A DNA stretch of 45,180 nt from Brevibacterium sp. Its GTDB lineage: Bacteria; Actinomycetota; Actinomycetes; Actinomycetales; Brevibacteriaceae. The stretch is taken from the NCBI GenBank assembly GCA_030457025.1, contig JAKDSA010000021.1, forward strand, positions 1-45,180, written 5' to 3'. A program made the translations under genes and the position numbers. Under the pieces are notes generated by a model. That model ran no database searches, was not told the origin of the DNA, and saw only the letters and a list, made by a program, of their open reading frames with translations. Numbering within the stretch: the stretch's first letter is position 1; each line of letters begins with the position of its first letter. Positions 7,832 through 15,996 of the stretch are shown here, piece by piece.

Positions 7832-7880
7832 ATTGACATAACATTTCGATAACAAACAACTGATTTGTTCGAGTGTCAAT
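7832..7880. promoter_or_regulatory. AT-rich nested inverted repeats upstream of HNH gene
   Basis: ATTGACA at 7832-7838 mirrors TGTCAAT at 7874-7880. Inside that pair AACAAA (7851-7856) mirrors TTTGTT (7864-7869) around a 7-nt loop. This stretch is much richer in A and T than the surroundings and precedes the HNH gene on the minus strand. It probably holds that gene's promoter and possibly an operator. Confidence 0.45.
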
Positions 7881-7986
7881 CGATCACTGATCTACAGTGA
7901 ACACACTGAAGCTCACGACATGGAGCACAAGTGAACGAGAGGAGACAGATGACCGGAGGCACTCCCTCTCGCCGATCAGCCACAAT

Positions 7987-8664
7987 TCATCGAATCAGCA
8001 GTCCCGGCAGCTGATTCATCGCGGTGAAGATCTCGTGGGCACCCACGCCTTCCAGTGCCTCGGGTCGCTGGTGCACCGGCGAGTCGGGACAGAACCCGAG
8101 CACGTGTGCGCCCGCGGCCACACCTGCTGTCACACCGGTCGGCGAATCCTCGATCACCGCGGTCTCTGCCGGATCGACGCCCAAGGCAGCTGCTGCCGCC
8201 AAATACACGTCCGGGGCCGGCTTCGAGTGCGGCAGTTCCATTCCGGAGAATATCCGGCCGTCGAAGACGTCGAAGAGACCGATCTTCTGCAGCTGCAGGT
8301 TGATCTTGGGTCGGTCAGCACTCGATGCGCAAGCGAGTAGGCCAGGGTAGACGGCGTCAAGGTCACGAACCGCCTCGGCAACTCCCGGGATTGCTTCCAA
8401 CGAAGCCTCGAGAGCCTCGTTGCGACGCTCTCGAAAATCGCTCAGCCATTCGGCGTCGATGCGCACGCCACTGTGCTTCTCGATGACGTCCGCTTCGTCG
8501 CGAAGCATCTTCCCGACGAACCTGGAGATGCATTCCTCCCGCGAGATCTGCCATCCCAGCTCATTGAGCATCTCCCACAGAACCGTGTTCGTGAGGCGCT
8601 CAGAGTCGACGAGCACTCCGTCGCAGTCGAACAGAACAGCAGCATATTTCGAGCTCGAATCCAT
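7987..8664 (-). CDS. HAD-superfamily hydrolase (beta-phosphoglucomutase-like)
   Basis: A 225-residue cytoplasmic HAD phosphatase or phosphomutase. Motif I is LFDCDGVLVDSE near residue 13, with the nucleophile and acid/base aspartates. The Ser of motif II is in ACASSADR, the motif III lysine in HSKPAPDVY and motif IV in VIEDSPTGVTAG. A helical cap lies between motif I and motif II, as in the PGMB/phosphonatase subgroup. I chose ATG 8664 because motif I then sits at its usual place; a longer frame extends upstream into tandem repeats and is probably not coding. The substrate, perhaps a small sugar phosphate, cannot be fixed. Confidence 0.85.
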   Translation of the reverse strand: MDSSSKYAAVLFDCDGVLVDSERLTNTVLWEMLNELGWQISREECISRFVGKMLRDEADVIEKHSGVRIDAEWLSDFRERRNEALEASLEAIPGVAEAVRDLDAVYPGLLACASSADRPKINLQLQKIGLFDVFDGRIFSGMELPHSKPAPDVYLAAAAALGVDPAETAVIEDSPTGVTAGVAAGAHVLGFCPDSPVHQRPEALEGVGAHEIFTAMNQLPGLLIR

Positions 8665-8713
8665 ACTCCGATTCTGCCATCGGCCGCTGACGCGAAGGCA
8701 TACGCCCTCCGTC

Positions 8714-8776
8714 GCGCTGCCCGGTTTGACCCCAGCGCTGCCCGGTGTGACCCCGGCGCAGCCCGGTGTGACCCCG
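8714..8776. repeat. Three tandem 21-bp repeats
   Basis: Units at 8714-8734, 8735-8755 and 8756-8776 follow GCGCTGCCCGGTGTGACCCC plus one base, with two substitutions in the first unit and one in the third. A partial fourth (GCG) follows. They fill the gap between the protease stop (8792) and the HAD start (8664). Because the unit length is a multiple of three they stay open in one frame, but no gene is needed to explain them. Confidence 0.85.
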
Positions 8777-8791
8777 GCGAGCGGACCCGAC

Positions 8792-9541
8792 TCAGCCGAT
8801 CGCAACCGTGGAGGCCGAGTACAGGATGTACATGGAGGCGAACGCGCAGACGACGATGACCAGGGCGAACAAGCTCAGCCAGGCACCCGCGGGCAGGCTC
8901 GAGCCCTGGGCGAGGATATAGGCATCCGACTGTCGGATGTGACGTCTGCGAGTGTGGACGCGGACGACTTTGACGAGATCCTTGAGCGAACCGATGGCCA
9001 GAGCCACTCCCAAGCCTGCCACGAACACGGCGATCGATTCGATCGGCAGGAACACGACGACGAGCTGGGCAGCGATCGCCGTGACCACAGCGATCGCGGC
9101 GCCGGCGAGGTTCCTGATGAAGATGAGGGCGATCAGCAGAATGAGCGCACCGACCGACAACGCCAGCGGCGCCCACCCTTGAACCGCCGAGGTGATGAGG
9201 ACCAACCCGAGAACGCCGGGCGCCGGATATCCCCAGAACCCCGACCACGTCGCCGAGAAGCCGACTTTGCCGAAGGAATTCATCTGCCCAGAGTGATCGA
9301 AGTTCAGCGAAATGCCCTTGACGACTCTGCCGGTCATCAGCGCCGCGAAGGCGTGGCCGAGTTCGTGCACGAAGGTGACGAACATGCCGAAGAACCGCCA
9401 GATTCCCGGCGTCAACGTCACGACCAGGGGAATCCCGATGACCAGGAGCAGCTGAACGGCACCGGGCTCCAGGCCGTGCTGTCGCCCGAAACCGGACGTG
9501 ATGGCATCCCACCAGGTCGATACGCCCTGCTTCAGATCCAT
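8792..9541 (-). CDS. M50-like membrane zinc metalloprotease
   Basis: A 249-residue multi-spanning membrane protein with the zinc protease motif HELGH at residues 59-63 inside an early hydrophobic helix (FVTFVHELGHAFAALMTG). This is typical of actinobacterial M50B-like peptidases that cut within or next to the membrane. Five or six further hydrophobic segments follow, with a basic loop (VRVHTRRRHIRQ) near residue 200 and a last helix at the C-terminus. No PDZ domain is seen. Substrate unknown. It lies upstream of the HAD gene on the same strand with 127 bp of repeats between, so co-transcription is uncertain. Confidence 0.82.
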   Translation of the reverse strand: MDLKQGVSTWWDAITSGFGRQHGLEPGAVQLLLVIGIPLVVTLTPGIWRFFGMFVTFVHELGHAFAALMTGRVVKGISLNFDHSGQMNSFGKVGFSATWSGFWGYPAPGVLGLVLITSAVQGWAPLALSVGALILLIALIFIRNLAGAAIAVVTAIAAQLVVVFLPIESIAVFVAGLGVALAIGSLKDLVKVVRVHTRRRHIRQSDAYILAQGSSLPAGAWLSLFALVIVVCAFASMYILYSASTVAIG

Positions 9542-9631
9542 GCGCGCACCTCCGCCGATTCCGGTCCCACTGCCAACGGTTGCTCCTTCATAGCGGCCCA
9601 GTCTATGAAGCGAGTCTGAGTGAAGTCCTCA

Positions 9632-9664
9632 GGGTCCACGGGGTCCACGGGGTCCACGGGGTCC
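9632..9664. repeat. Tandem 9-bp repeats
   Basis: GGGTCCACG is repeated exactly at 9632-9640, 9641-9649 and 9650-9658, with a partial copy to 9664. The GGGTCCT at 9659-9665 has an inverted partner AGGACCC at 9693-9699. They lie in the gap between the divergent protease and LysE genes. No function is evident. Confidence 0.8.
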
Positions 9665-9776
9665 TCAAGACCCTCAAGGCGCGGGCTTCCTCAGGACCCT
9701 CACGACAAGTGCCTGTGATCGAACTCTCCGCCCCTCACCCTTACCTGGAGATCCGCGGCGACCCTAGACTTCTTGA

Positions 9777-10457
9777 GTGCCGACCACCGATGCCCTCCTT
9801 GCCTTCATCGCTGCTGCCCTCGTCATCATCGTGATTCCCGGGCCCACCGTGCTCTTCGTCGTCGGTCAATCGCTCTCACACGGCAGGCGCTCGGGCCTGA
9901 CCAGCGTGCTTGGCGGCGGCGTCGGCATCATCCCGATCATCGTGGCCGTGGCATTCGGAGTGGGCACCATCGTCGCCCAATCGGTCATCATCTTCACGAT
10001 CGTGAAGATCCTCGGCGCCGGCTACCTCGTCTACCTGGGGGTCCAGGGCATCCGACATCGCACGGTCGGCAACGAAGTGCCCGAGGACCCGTCCCTGTCA
10101 CTCGACGCTGACGCCGAGGTGGAATCGTTCGTCCCAGCCGGGCGCGAACTCAGCTATCGGTCGATGTTCATGCAGGGCTTCATCGTCGGCATCTCCAATC
10201 CGAAGACCATCATCTTCTTCGTCGCGGCCCTCCCCCAATTCGTCTCGATCGAGGCCGGGCACGTGCCGCTGCAGATGATCGTCCTCGGCCTCCTCTTTCA
10301 AGCCCTGGCCCTGTTATCGGACGGATCCTGGGCCTTCATCGCCGGCACGGCGCGCAACTGGTTCGCCCGCTCGCCGAGGCGGATGTCACGCATCCGTGGA
10401 ATCGGCGGCGGCATGCTCATCGGCCTGGGCGGAACGCTGGCCTTCGCCAGCCAGTAG
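9777..10457 (+). CDS. LysE/RhtB family exporter
   Basis: A 226-residue inner-membrane exporter of the LysE/RhtB family, which exports amino acids or related small molecules. The family signature is at the N-terminus (VIIVIPGPTVLFVVGQSLSHGRRSG interrupted only by normal variation), followed by the expected six hydrophobic segments. The SNPKTIIFFVAALPQF motif opens the second half. The GTG at 9777 is the start giving the usual N-terminus; no strong ribosome site is visible. It converges on the sugar operon with only 12 nt between stop codons. Substrate unknown. Confidence 0.85.
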   Translation: MPTTDALLAFIAAALVIIVIPGPTVLFVVGQSLSHGRRSGLTSVLGGGVGIIPIIVAVAFGVGTIVAQSVIIFTIVKILGAGYLVYLGVQGIRHRTVGNEVPEDPSLSLDADAEVESFVPAGRELSYRSMFMQGFIVGISNPKTIIFFVAALPQFVSIEAGHVPLQMIVLGLLFQALALLSDGSWAFIAGTARNWFARSPRRMSRIRGIGGGMLIGLGGTLAFASQ

Positions 10458-10469
10458 ACCGAGCTCGGC

Positions 10470-11483
10470 TCACTGGTTGGAGAACGCGGCATCAAAAGAC
10501 GTCTCGGGCCTCTTCCACAGCAGTTCACGGATGCGCACGACCGCCTCGGCGGCCCCGTGGAGACGATCCATTCCGGCATCCTCCCATTCGATTGAGATCG
10601 GTCCGCTGTAGCCGATCGAGTTCAACGCTCGGAACGCATCCTCCCAATGCATATCTCCATGCCCTGTCGACACGAAATCCCACCCTCGCCGAGGTTCGCC
10701 CCAGGGCAGGTGGGAACCGAGGATGCCGCTTCGTCCGCTCGCCGGCCGAAGTCGTGTGTCTTTGCAGTCGACGTGGTAGATGCGATCGGCGAAGTCGGTG
10801 ATGAAGCCGATGGTGTCGAGACCCTGCCACAGCAGGTGGCTCGGATCCCAGTTGAGGCCGAATGCTTCCCGGTGATCGATGCTCTCCAACGCCCGCACTG
10901 TCGTCCAGTAGTCGTAGGCGATCTCAGACGGATGGACCTCGTGAGCGAAGCGCACCCCCTCGCCGTCGAAGACATCGAGGATCGGATTCCATCTGTCAGC
11001 GAAGTCCTCGTAACCGGCATCGATGACTTCGGCAGAGACAGGTGGGAACATCGCCACGTATGGCCAGATCTTCGATCCGGTGAACCCGACGACTGTGTCC
11101 ACGCCGAGTTTTCGGGCCACCCGAGCTGCCCGCTTCATATCCTCGGCGGCTCGCTGCCGCACACCCTCAGCATCGCCATCGCCCCAGACATAGTCACGCA
11201 CGATCGCCTGATGTCGGAAGTCGATCGGATCATCGCACACGGCCTGGCCCGCCAGGTGGTTCGAGATCGCCCACACTCTGAGACCGTGCCTGTCCAGAAT
11301 GTCGAGGCGCGACTGCAGGTACGCCGGGTCCTCATCGGCCTTGGCGAGGTCCAGATGGTCGCCGGAACATGCGATCTCCAGTCCGTCATAGCCCCATGAC
11401 GCCGCCAACCGGGCGACCTCCTCGAACGGCAGATCGGCCCATTGGCCCGTGAATAAGGTGACAGGGTGCGAAGTATCGGTCAT
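10470..11483 (-). CDS. Sugar phosphate isomerase/epimerase-like TIM-barrel protein
   Basis: A 337-residue xylose-isomerase-like TIM barrel (AP endonuclease 2 fold). Candidate metal ligands sit at the usual strand ends: Glu in [14 protein letters not shown], Asp and His in [12 protein letters not shown], His in YHVDCKD and Glu in [10 protein letters not shown]. This group includes IolE/IolH-like inositol enzymes and proteins acting on 3-keto sugars in levoglucosan and C-glycoside breakdown. It is the last gene of the minus-strand operon, and its start overlaps the preceding stop (ATGA). Which sugar it isomerises, dehydrates or cleaves cannot be read from sequence. Confidence 0.82.
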   Translation of the reverse strand: MTDTSHPVTLFTGQWADLPFEEVARLAASWGYDGLEIACSGDHLDLAKADEDPAYLQSRLDILDRHGLRVWAISNHLAGQAVCDDPIDFRHQAIVRDYVWGDGDAEGVRQRAAEDMKRAARVARKLGVDTVVGFTGSKIWPYVAMFPPVSAEVIDAGYEDFADRWNPILDVFDGEGVRFAHEVHPSEIAYDYWTTVRALESIDHREAFGLNWDPSHLLWQGLDTIGFITDFADRIYHVDCKDTRLRPASGRSGILGSHLPWGEPRRGWDFVSTGHGDMHWEDAFRALNSIGYSGPISIEWEDAGMDRLHGAAEAVVRIRELLWKRPETSFDAAFSNQ

Positions 11484-12433
11484 CGCTGCTCCTCTGCAGA
11501 GTGTTCGGCTTCTTCAGTGTGATCGCTGGGGCCCGTCCGCTCGGCTTCGGACAGCCGGCGGCGCTGGTGTTCGGCGAGGAACTCGGCGCTGACCCGAGCG
11601 AGTTCGTCCTGGCTCTCGGCCAGTGGCCGCCAGATCGAGGCGGCAACAGCGATGGTGTCGTTGTCTGCGGTGAAGCTCTCCAGCGTCAGCGGTCCCGCAT
11701 AGGCGATGTCGTCGAGAGCGTCGAAGAAGGAGTCCCAATCGGTGCGGTCTCCGCCCACGGGCCCACGGTCGTTGCCGCACACCTGCACGACCCGACAATG
11801 CTGTCCGGCGGCTCGGATCGCGGTCGCCGGCGAGCGCTCCTCGATGTTCAGGTGATAGCTGTCCAGCGCCAGTCCGATTCCACTCCCCAACAGGGGTTCG
11901 AGGGCATCAAGGGCCTGGTCGACCGTATTGATGAGGCTGGTCTCATACCTGTTGAGCGGTTCCACGGCCAGGGTCACGCCACGCTCGCCGGCATAGTCGG
12001 CAGCGGGGCGCAGCGCTTCCCGAAGGGTTTCCACGACTCGTCTCCGCTCACCCGAGTCCATCCGCCAGACCCGACCGGTCGCGGCCGTGAACGGCCCAGC
12101 CACGGTGGGCGAGCCCACCTGGTCAGCCACGTCCACGCAATGGCGCAGATAGTCCTGGGTATCCGCACGGAAACGCGGATCGATGAGGTCACGACCGGGG
12201 CCCATCGCACCGACGATCCGCGCACCCATGCCATGCCCGGCCAGCACCTCGGCGGCGGTGTCCGGATCCCAGTCACCGGGGCTCTCCACGGGCAGCTCCA
12301 GCAGACCGAACCCGAACCTTCGGGCTCGGTCCGCCAGATCACCGAGCTCCTCCGTCGTCAGCGGGGAGACCCACACCCAGGTGTTGACCCCGATCTCACG
12401 AACGCTGAACTCGTTCCCGCCGTCTGCGGTCAT
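11480..12433 (-). CDS. Sugar epimerase-like TIM-barrel protein (D-tagatose 3-epimerase type)
   Basis: A 317-residue TIM-barrel protein of the same broad family as its downstream neighbour but closer to ketose 3-epimerases. [18 protein letters not shown] is the typical metal-binding glutamate segment of D-tagatose/D-psicose 3-epimerases. [13 protein letters not shown] and [11 protein letters not shown] supply the Asp, His and final Glu. The last 30 residues are charged and probably disordered. It sits 47 bp downstream of the lipoprotein gene and overlaps the next gene by four bases. A role in interconverting the imported sugar or its keto derivative is likely (inference). Confidence 0.82.
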   Translation of the reverse strand: MTADGGNEFSVREIGVNTWVWVSPLTTEELGDLADRARRFGFGLLELPVESPGDWDPDTAAEVLAGHGMGARIVGAMGPGRDLIDPRFRADTQDYLRHCVDVADQVGSPTVAGPFTAATGRVWRMDSGERRRVVETLREALRPAADYAGERGVTLAVEPLNRYETSLINTVDQALDALEPLLGSGIGLALDSYHLNIEERSPATAIRAAGQHCRVVQVCGNDRGPVGGDRTDWDSFFDALDDIAYAGPLTLESFTADNDTIAVAASIWRPLAESQDELARVSAEFLAEHQRRRLSEAERTGPSDHTEEAEHSAEEQR

Positions 12434-12480
12434 GTCCTCACCCCGATCATCGGCACCTAAGAATCATTCGAAATCCCCGC

Positions 12481-13692
12481 TCAGGGGATGACTCGGTCCT
12501 GCCACACCTGCGGGAATCCGGCCATGTCCTCGCCGCCGAACTTCGCGTAGTGGCCATCGGGCATTCCCTCGTTGCGGTCGAGGTACTCATCGAGGTCCGC
12601 GGCCGTGATCGGGCTCTGGGGCAGGACCCATTCGGTCGGAACCTCTTCGCCCTTGAAGATCTTCTCCGCCGCCAGCAGAGGGGTCCGCCACTGGAAGTTC
12701 GTGTAGACGGGAGCCAGAGCGGTCATCTCGGTGTCCTTCCACTTGCGCAGGAAGCTCAGCTCGTCCTCGCCGGTCATCACCGGATAATCCTTGCCGGCGT
12801 CCTCGAAAGCTTCGACGGCGGAGACGGCACCGTCGCCCGCATCCATCCAGATGCCCTGGACGTCGCCCTTGGCGAGCTCATCGGAGACGACCTTCTTGAT
12901 CTCGGCCGGGTCGCCTTCGGTGAAGTAGTCGACGACCTCGATCCCGGCCTCGTCGAAGAGTTTGTCGGCGGCGGCCCAGCGCTGTTCGAGCACGTCGACG
13001 CCGGGCAGGATCCGCAGAGCCACGACCTTGTCGCCCTCGCTGAGGTTGTCGATGAGGAACTGGGCGGTGTCGATGCCCCAGGCGAAGCCTCCGATGGGGT
13101 GGATGAACGTCACGGCACAGTCCGTCTCGACTCCGCGGTCGAAGACGATCACGGGTTTGTCGGTCTTGCATGCCCGCTCGACCGCCGGTGTGATCGCGGC
13201 CGTCGAGTTGGGGGAGATGATGAAGCCGTCGCAGTTGCCTTCGGAGATGAAGTAGTCGATGTCGGCGATCTGCGTGTCGTCGTTGTCCTGGGCGTCGCGG
13301 GTCTCCATCTCAGTGATGACACCGTCCTTCTTGAGCTCTTTCAGCTGCTCGTTCATCGTGATCCACCCCGTCTGCCTCCACGGATTGGAGATCGAGGCGT
13401 TCGCGAAGCACATCTTCTTCCCACCATCGGACTTGAACTCCGAGGTGTCGCCCATCTCCGGGTTGATCATCTGCAGGTAGGGCTTGTCCTCAGGGCCCTC
13501 CGGCACGACTTCACGCTGCTTGAACTGCTGATCGTAGACCTCCTGGTCGAACCATTCCTCGGCCGGGGCCTCCTCCTGCGCACCGCCTTCTGCTTCCGCC
13601 GGCTCCACCGACGGATCGGTTGTGCACCCGGCCAGTGCGATGAGAGCGGCGGCACCGGCAATGCCGATCGCGCTCCTCAGTCCTGTTCTCAT
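12481..13692 (-). CDS. Sugar ABC transporter substrate-binding lipoprotein
   Basis: A 403-residue ribose-type (Peripla_BP_4-like) binding protein. The N-terminus MRTGLRSAIGIAGAAALIAL followed by AGC is a lipoprotein signal; the lipobox LAGC places the lipidated Cys at residue 23, so the protein is anchored outside the membrane. An acidic linker follows, then two Rossmann-like lobes (DGFIISPNSTAAITPAVERA, PVIVFDRGVETD, GIWMDAGDGAVSAVEAFEDAG). ATG 13692 has GGGAGAG seven nt upstream; a longer upstream frame overlaps the permease and is not coding. It should deliver a sugar or polyol to the permeases encoded just upstream. Confidence 0.9.
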   Translation of the reverse strand: MRTGLRSAIGIAGAAALIALAGCTTDPSVEPAEAEGGAQEEAPAEEWFDQEVYDQQFKQREVVPEGPEDKPYLQMINPEMGDTSEFKSDGGKKMCFANASISNPWRQTGWITMNEQLKELKKDGVITEMETRDAQDNDDTQIADIDYFISEGNCDGFIISPNSTAAITPAVERACKTDKPVIVFDRGVETDCAVTFIHPIGGFAWGIDTAQFLIDNLSEGDKVVALRILPGVDVLEQRWAAADKLFDEAGIEVVDYFTEGDPAEIKKVVSDELAKGDVQGIWMDAGDGAVSAVEAFEDAGKDYPVMTGEDELSFLRKWKDTEMTALAPVYTNFQWRTPLLAAEKIFKGEEVPTEWVLPQSPITAADLDEYLDRNEGMPDGHYAKFGGEDMAGFPQVWQDRVIP

Positions 13693-13708
13693 GATGTACT
13701 CTCCCTTG

Positions 13709-14815
13709 TCATTTCCGTGCGGCTCCGTCGCCGCCGGTGAGTTGGATCGGCGAAGGTGCCCCCGCCGAGGTTGTGCCTGGATCTCTCGGCTCGTTCGCCG
13801 AGGTGGTAGGTCGCTTGTGTTTCTTCGCGAAGACCACACCGGAGTACGCGACCGCTGCGATGATGATCGCTCCCTGGATCGCGTCACGCATGGTCGCCGG
13901 CACTGCAGTGAAGTTGAGCAGGGTGAAGAGTGACTCGAGTGTGAAGGCTCCGATCAACGCCCCGAGGACCGTGCCTCGTCCGCCGCCGAGGACCACTCCG
14001 CCCAGAACCACGGCTGTGATCGCGGTGAATTCGTAGCCCTGACCGACCGAGGGATGGACCCCGGCATAACCGGCGAGAAGAACACCGGCCACCGTGGCAG
14101 CAAGGGACGAAAGAACGAAGGCGAGAGTCTTCGTCCGCCATACGTTCGCACCGGCGAAGGACACGGCCTGCGCGTTGTCACCGATGGCGACTACGGTCCT
14201 GCCGAATGGTCTGCGTGAGATCCAGACGGCGAACACGGTCACCGCGAGCAGAATGAGCACGGCATAGGGCAGCAGGTCGAGAATCGGCAGTCCTTCGATG
14301 CCGCCGCGGCCCAGCTGCCGGAAGGATTCGGCGGGGTTGCCTGTCGCCGCTCCGCCCGTCCACCACATGACGCCGCCGTGGATGACGAGCATTGTGCCGA
14401 GGGTGACGATGAACGAGGGGACCTTGAGCAGCGTCGTGACCAAACCGTTGACGAGACCGACGACGACGCCGATGACCAGCATGATGATGAGCACCGGCAC
14501 GGTCTTCGAGTCGTCCTCGCCGATGAGATACCCCGCGGTCATCACCTGCGCGGTGACCACTGCTCCCATCGACAGGTCGAATTCACCGCTGACGATGACG
14601 AAGTACTGGCCGATGGCGACGATGGCCACGGGCGAGACTCGCTGGATGAAGCGCATGAGCGCGCCGGGCTCTGCGAAACCCGGATTGAGGACGACGATGG
14701 CGATGAGAATGACGATGAGAAGGATGACGACGGCTCCGCGCGGATCTGCAGCACGCCTAAGCAGTTGTCGAAGTCCCCCATCGCCGAGGTGTGTCTCGGG
14801 AATTCTCGGATTCAT
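13709..14815 (-). CDS. Sugar ABC transporter permease (RbsC-like), first copy
   Basis: A 368-residue inner-membrane permease of the ribose/xylose/galactose branch (BPD_transp_2). Around eight to ten hydrophobic helices are seen, with the family segments VIVSGEFDLSMGAVV and AGVHPSVGQGYEFTAITAVV leading into the glycine-rich LGGVVLGGGRGTVLGALIG. The C-terminal 35 residues are hydrophilic. Its ATG overlaps the stop of the second permease gene (ATGA at 14812-14815), and the lipoprotein gene starts 16 nt after its stop. Two different permeases in one operon suggest a heterodimeric channel. Confidence 0.88.
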   Translation of the reverse strand: MNPRIPETHLGDGGLRQLLRRAADPRGAVVILLIVILIAIVVLNPGFAEPGALMRFIQRVSPVAIVAIGQYFVIVSGEFDLSMGAVVTAQVMTAGYLIGEDDSKTVPVLIIMLVIGVVVGLVNGLVTTLLKVPSFIVTLGTMLVIHGGVMWWTGGAATGNPAESFRQLGRGGIEGLPILDLLPYAVLILLAVTVFAVWISRRPFGRTVVAIGDNAQAVSFAGANVWRTKTLAFVLSSLAATVAGVLLAGYAGVHPSVGQGYEFTAITAVVLGGVVLGGGRGTVLGALIGAFTLESLFTLLNFTAVPATMRDAIQGAIIIAAVAYSGVVFAKKHKRPTTSANEPRDPGTTSAGAPSPIQLTGGDGAARK

Positions 14816-15996
14816 CCTTGGCTCCGCTCATGGTCGGGCGCAGACCTATGGCCGGACGCGGATTCTTGGTCAGGCGCGGACTCCTGGTCGAGAACGGGAC
14901 CTGTGCCGTTGTGTGCTCCGGCGGCCTCAGATATGTCGGCCTCGGATCGGTTGGGTTCGAGGCCGTTGGGTTCGAGGCCGTTGGGTTCGGATCCGGCTGC
15001 GATGATCGGGCCGGTGGGTGAGCGGATGAAGCGGATTCTGCGGGCGATGACTCGGCGGCGAGCGTAGAGTGCCACGGCGATGATGATGACGAGTCCGCGG
15101 ATGACGTCTTTGAGGAAGGGGTTGAACTGCATGACGCTCATGAGGTTGTCGAGGACCGCGAAGATCGCGACACCGCCGATTGTTCCCCAGATCGAGCCAC
15201 GACCGCCCATCAGCACCGTTCCGCCCAGAACGACCGCCGCGATCGAGAGCAGGTCGTAGCTGCCCTGGGAGCCGACGGTCGGGCTGCCGACACCCAGGCG
15301 ACTCGCCAGCAGCAGACCCGCCAGTCCGGCACAGACGGAACTGCCGATGTGGGCACCGATGAGCGGCAGACGCTGCCGGACTCCGGAAAGCCGAGCGACC
15401 TCCGAGTTGCCGCCGACGGCGAACAGATGATGTCCGAACCTGGTCCGGACCAGGATGAACCCCACGAGCCCGGCAAGGGCGAGCATGACGATCGTCGAGA
15501 TCGGCACCGGGCCGATGCCGGTGGCGCCGAAGAGCTGGAACGACCAGGGAACGCTGCCTTCGGTGCCCTGATAGTTCGTGTCCAGATAGCCCTTGAGCAT
15601 CAGCCCGACACCGAGGGTCGCAACGAATCCGTGCACTCCGAGAACGGTGACGATGAGGCCATTGGCCAGACCGATGCAGGCGGTGACCACCAGAGTCAGC
15701 AGCACCGCGGGGAGCACCATCGCGTCGTTTCCATTCATCGTCTGCGCCGCGACCAGACTGGCCAAGCTCATGACATAGGGAACCGAGAGATCCAAGGATG
15801 CGCCGAGGATGACGAGAGTCTGTCCGATGGCGACGAATCCCAATACGCTCATCCCGGTGAGAATGTCGCGGATGTTGCCCGGACTGAAGAAGCTGCGACC
15901 GGTCGTGGCGACGAGGACCGCACTGATGATGAGCACTCCGACGAGCGCGAGGTAGACGAGGGCAGTGGTGTCGAGTCGGCGCAGGTGAGTCTTCAT
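14812..15996 (-). CDS. Sugar ABC transporter permease (RbsC-like), second copy with repetitive tail
   Basis: A 394-residue permease related to its downstream neighbour: LVILGASLDLSVPYVMSLAS and VVLGGTVLMGGRGSIWGTIGG are the conserved family blocks. The membrane core ends near residue 325. The remaining 70 residues are hydrophilic and repetitive: EPNGLEPNGLEPN, then units built on DQESAPDQESAS. The DNA behind this shows near-identical tandem units around 14850-14995. ATGA overlaps connect it to the ATPase gene upstream and the other permease downstream. The tail is probably disordered and may come from repeat expansion. Confidence 0.87.
   Translation of the reverse strand: MKTHLRRLDTTALVYLALVGVLIISAVLVATTGRSFFSPGNIRDILTGMSVLGFVAIGQTLVILGASLDLSVPYVMSLASLVAAQTMNGNDAMVLPAVLLTLVVTACIGLANGLIVTVLGVHGFVATLGVGLMLKGYLDTNYQGTEGSVPWSFQLFGATGIGPVPISTIVMLALAGLVGFILVRTRFGHHLFAVGGNSEVARLSGVRQRLPLIGAHIGSSVCAGLAGLLLASRLGVGSPTVGSQGSYDLLSIAAVVLGGTVLMGGRGSIWGTIGGVAIFAVLDNLMSVMQFNPFLKDVIRGLVIIIAVALYARRRVIARRIRFIRSPTGPIIAAGSEPNGLEPNGLEPNRSEADISEAAGAHNGTGPVLDQESAPDQESASGHRSAPDHERSQG

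Noticed and set aside
13693-13887. Upstream extension of the substrate-binding protein
   Set aside because: It overlaps the permease gene, is Arg/Ser-rich and would abolish the clear lipoprotein signal starting at 13692.
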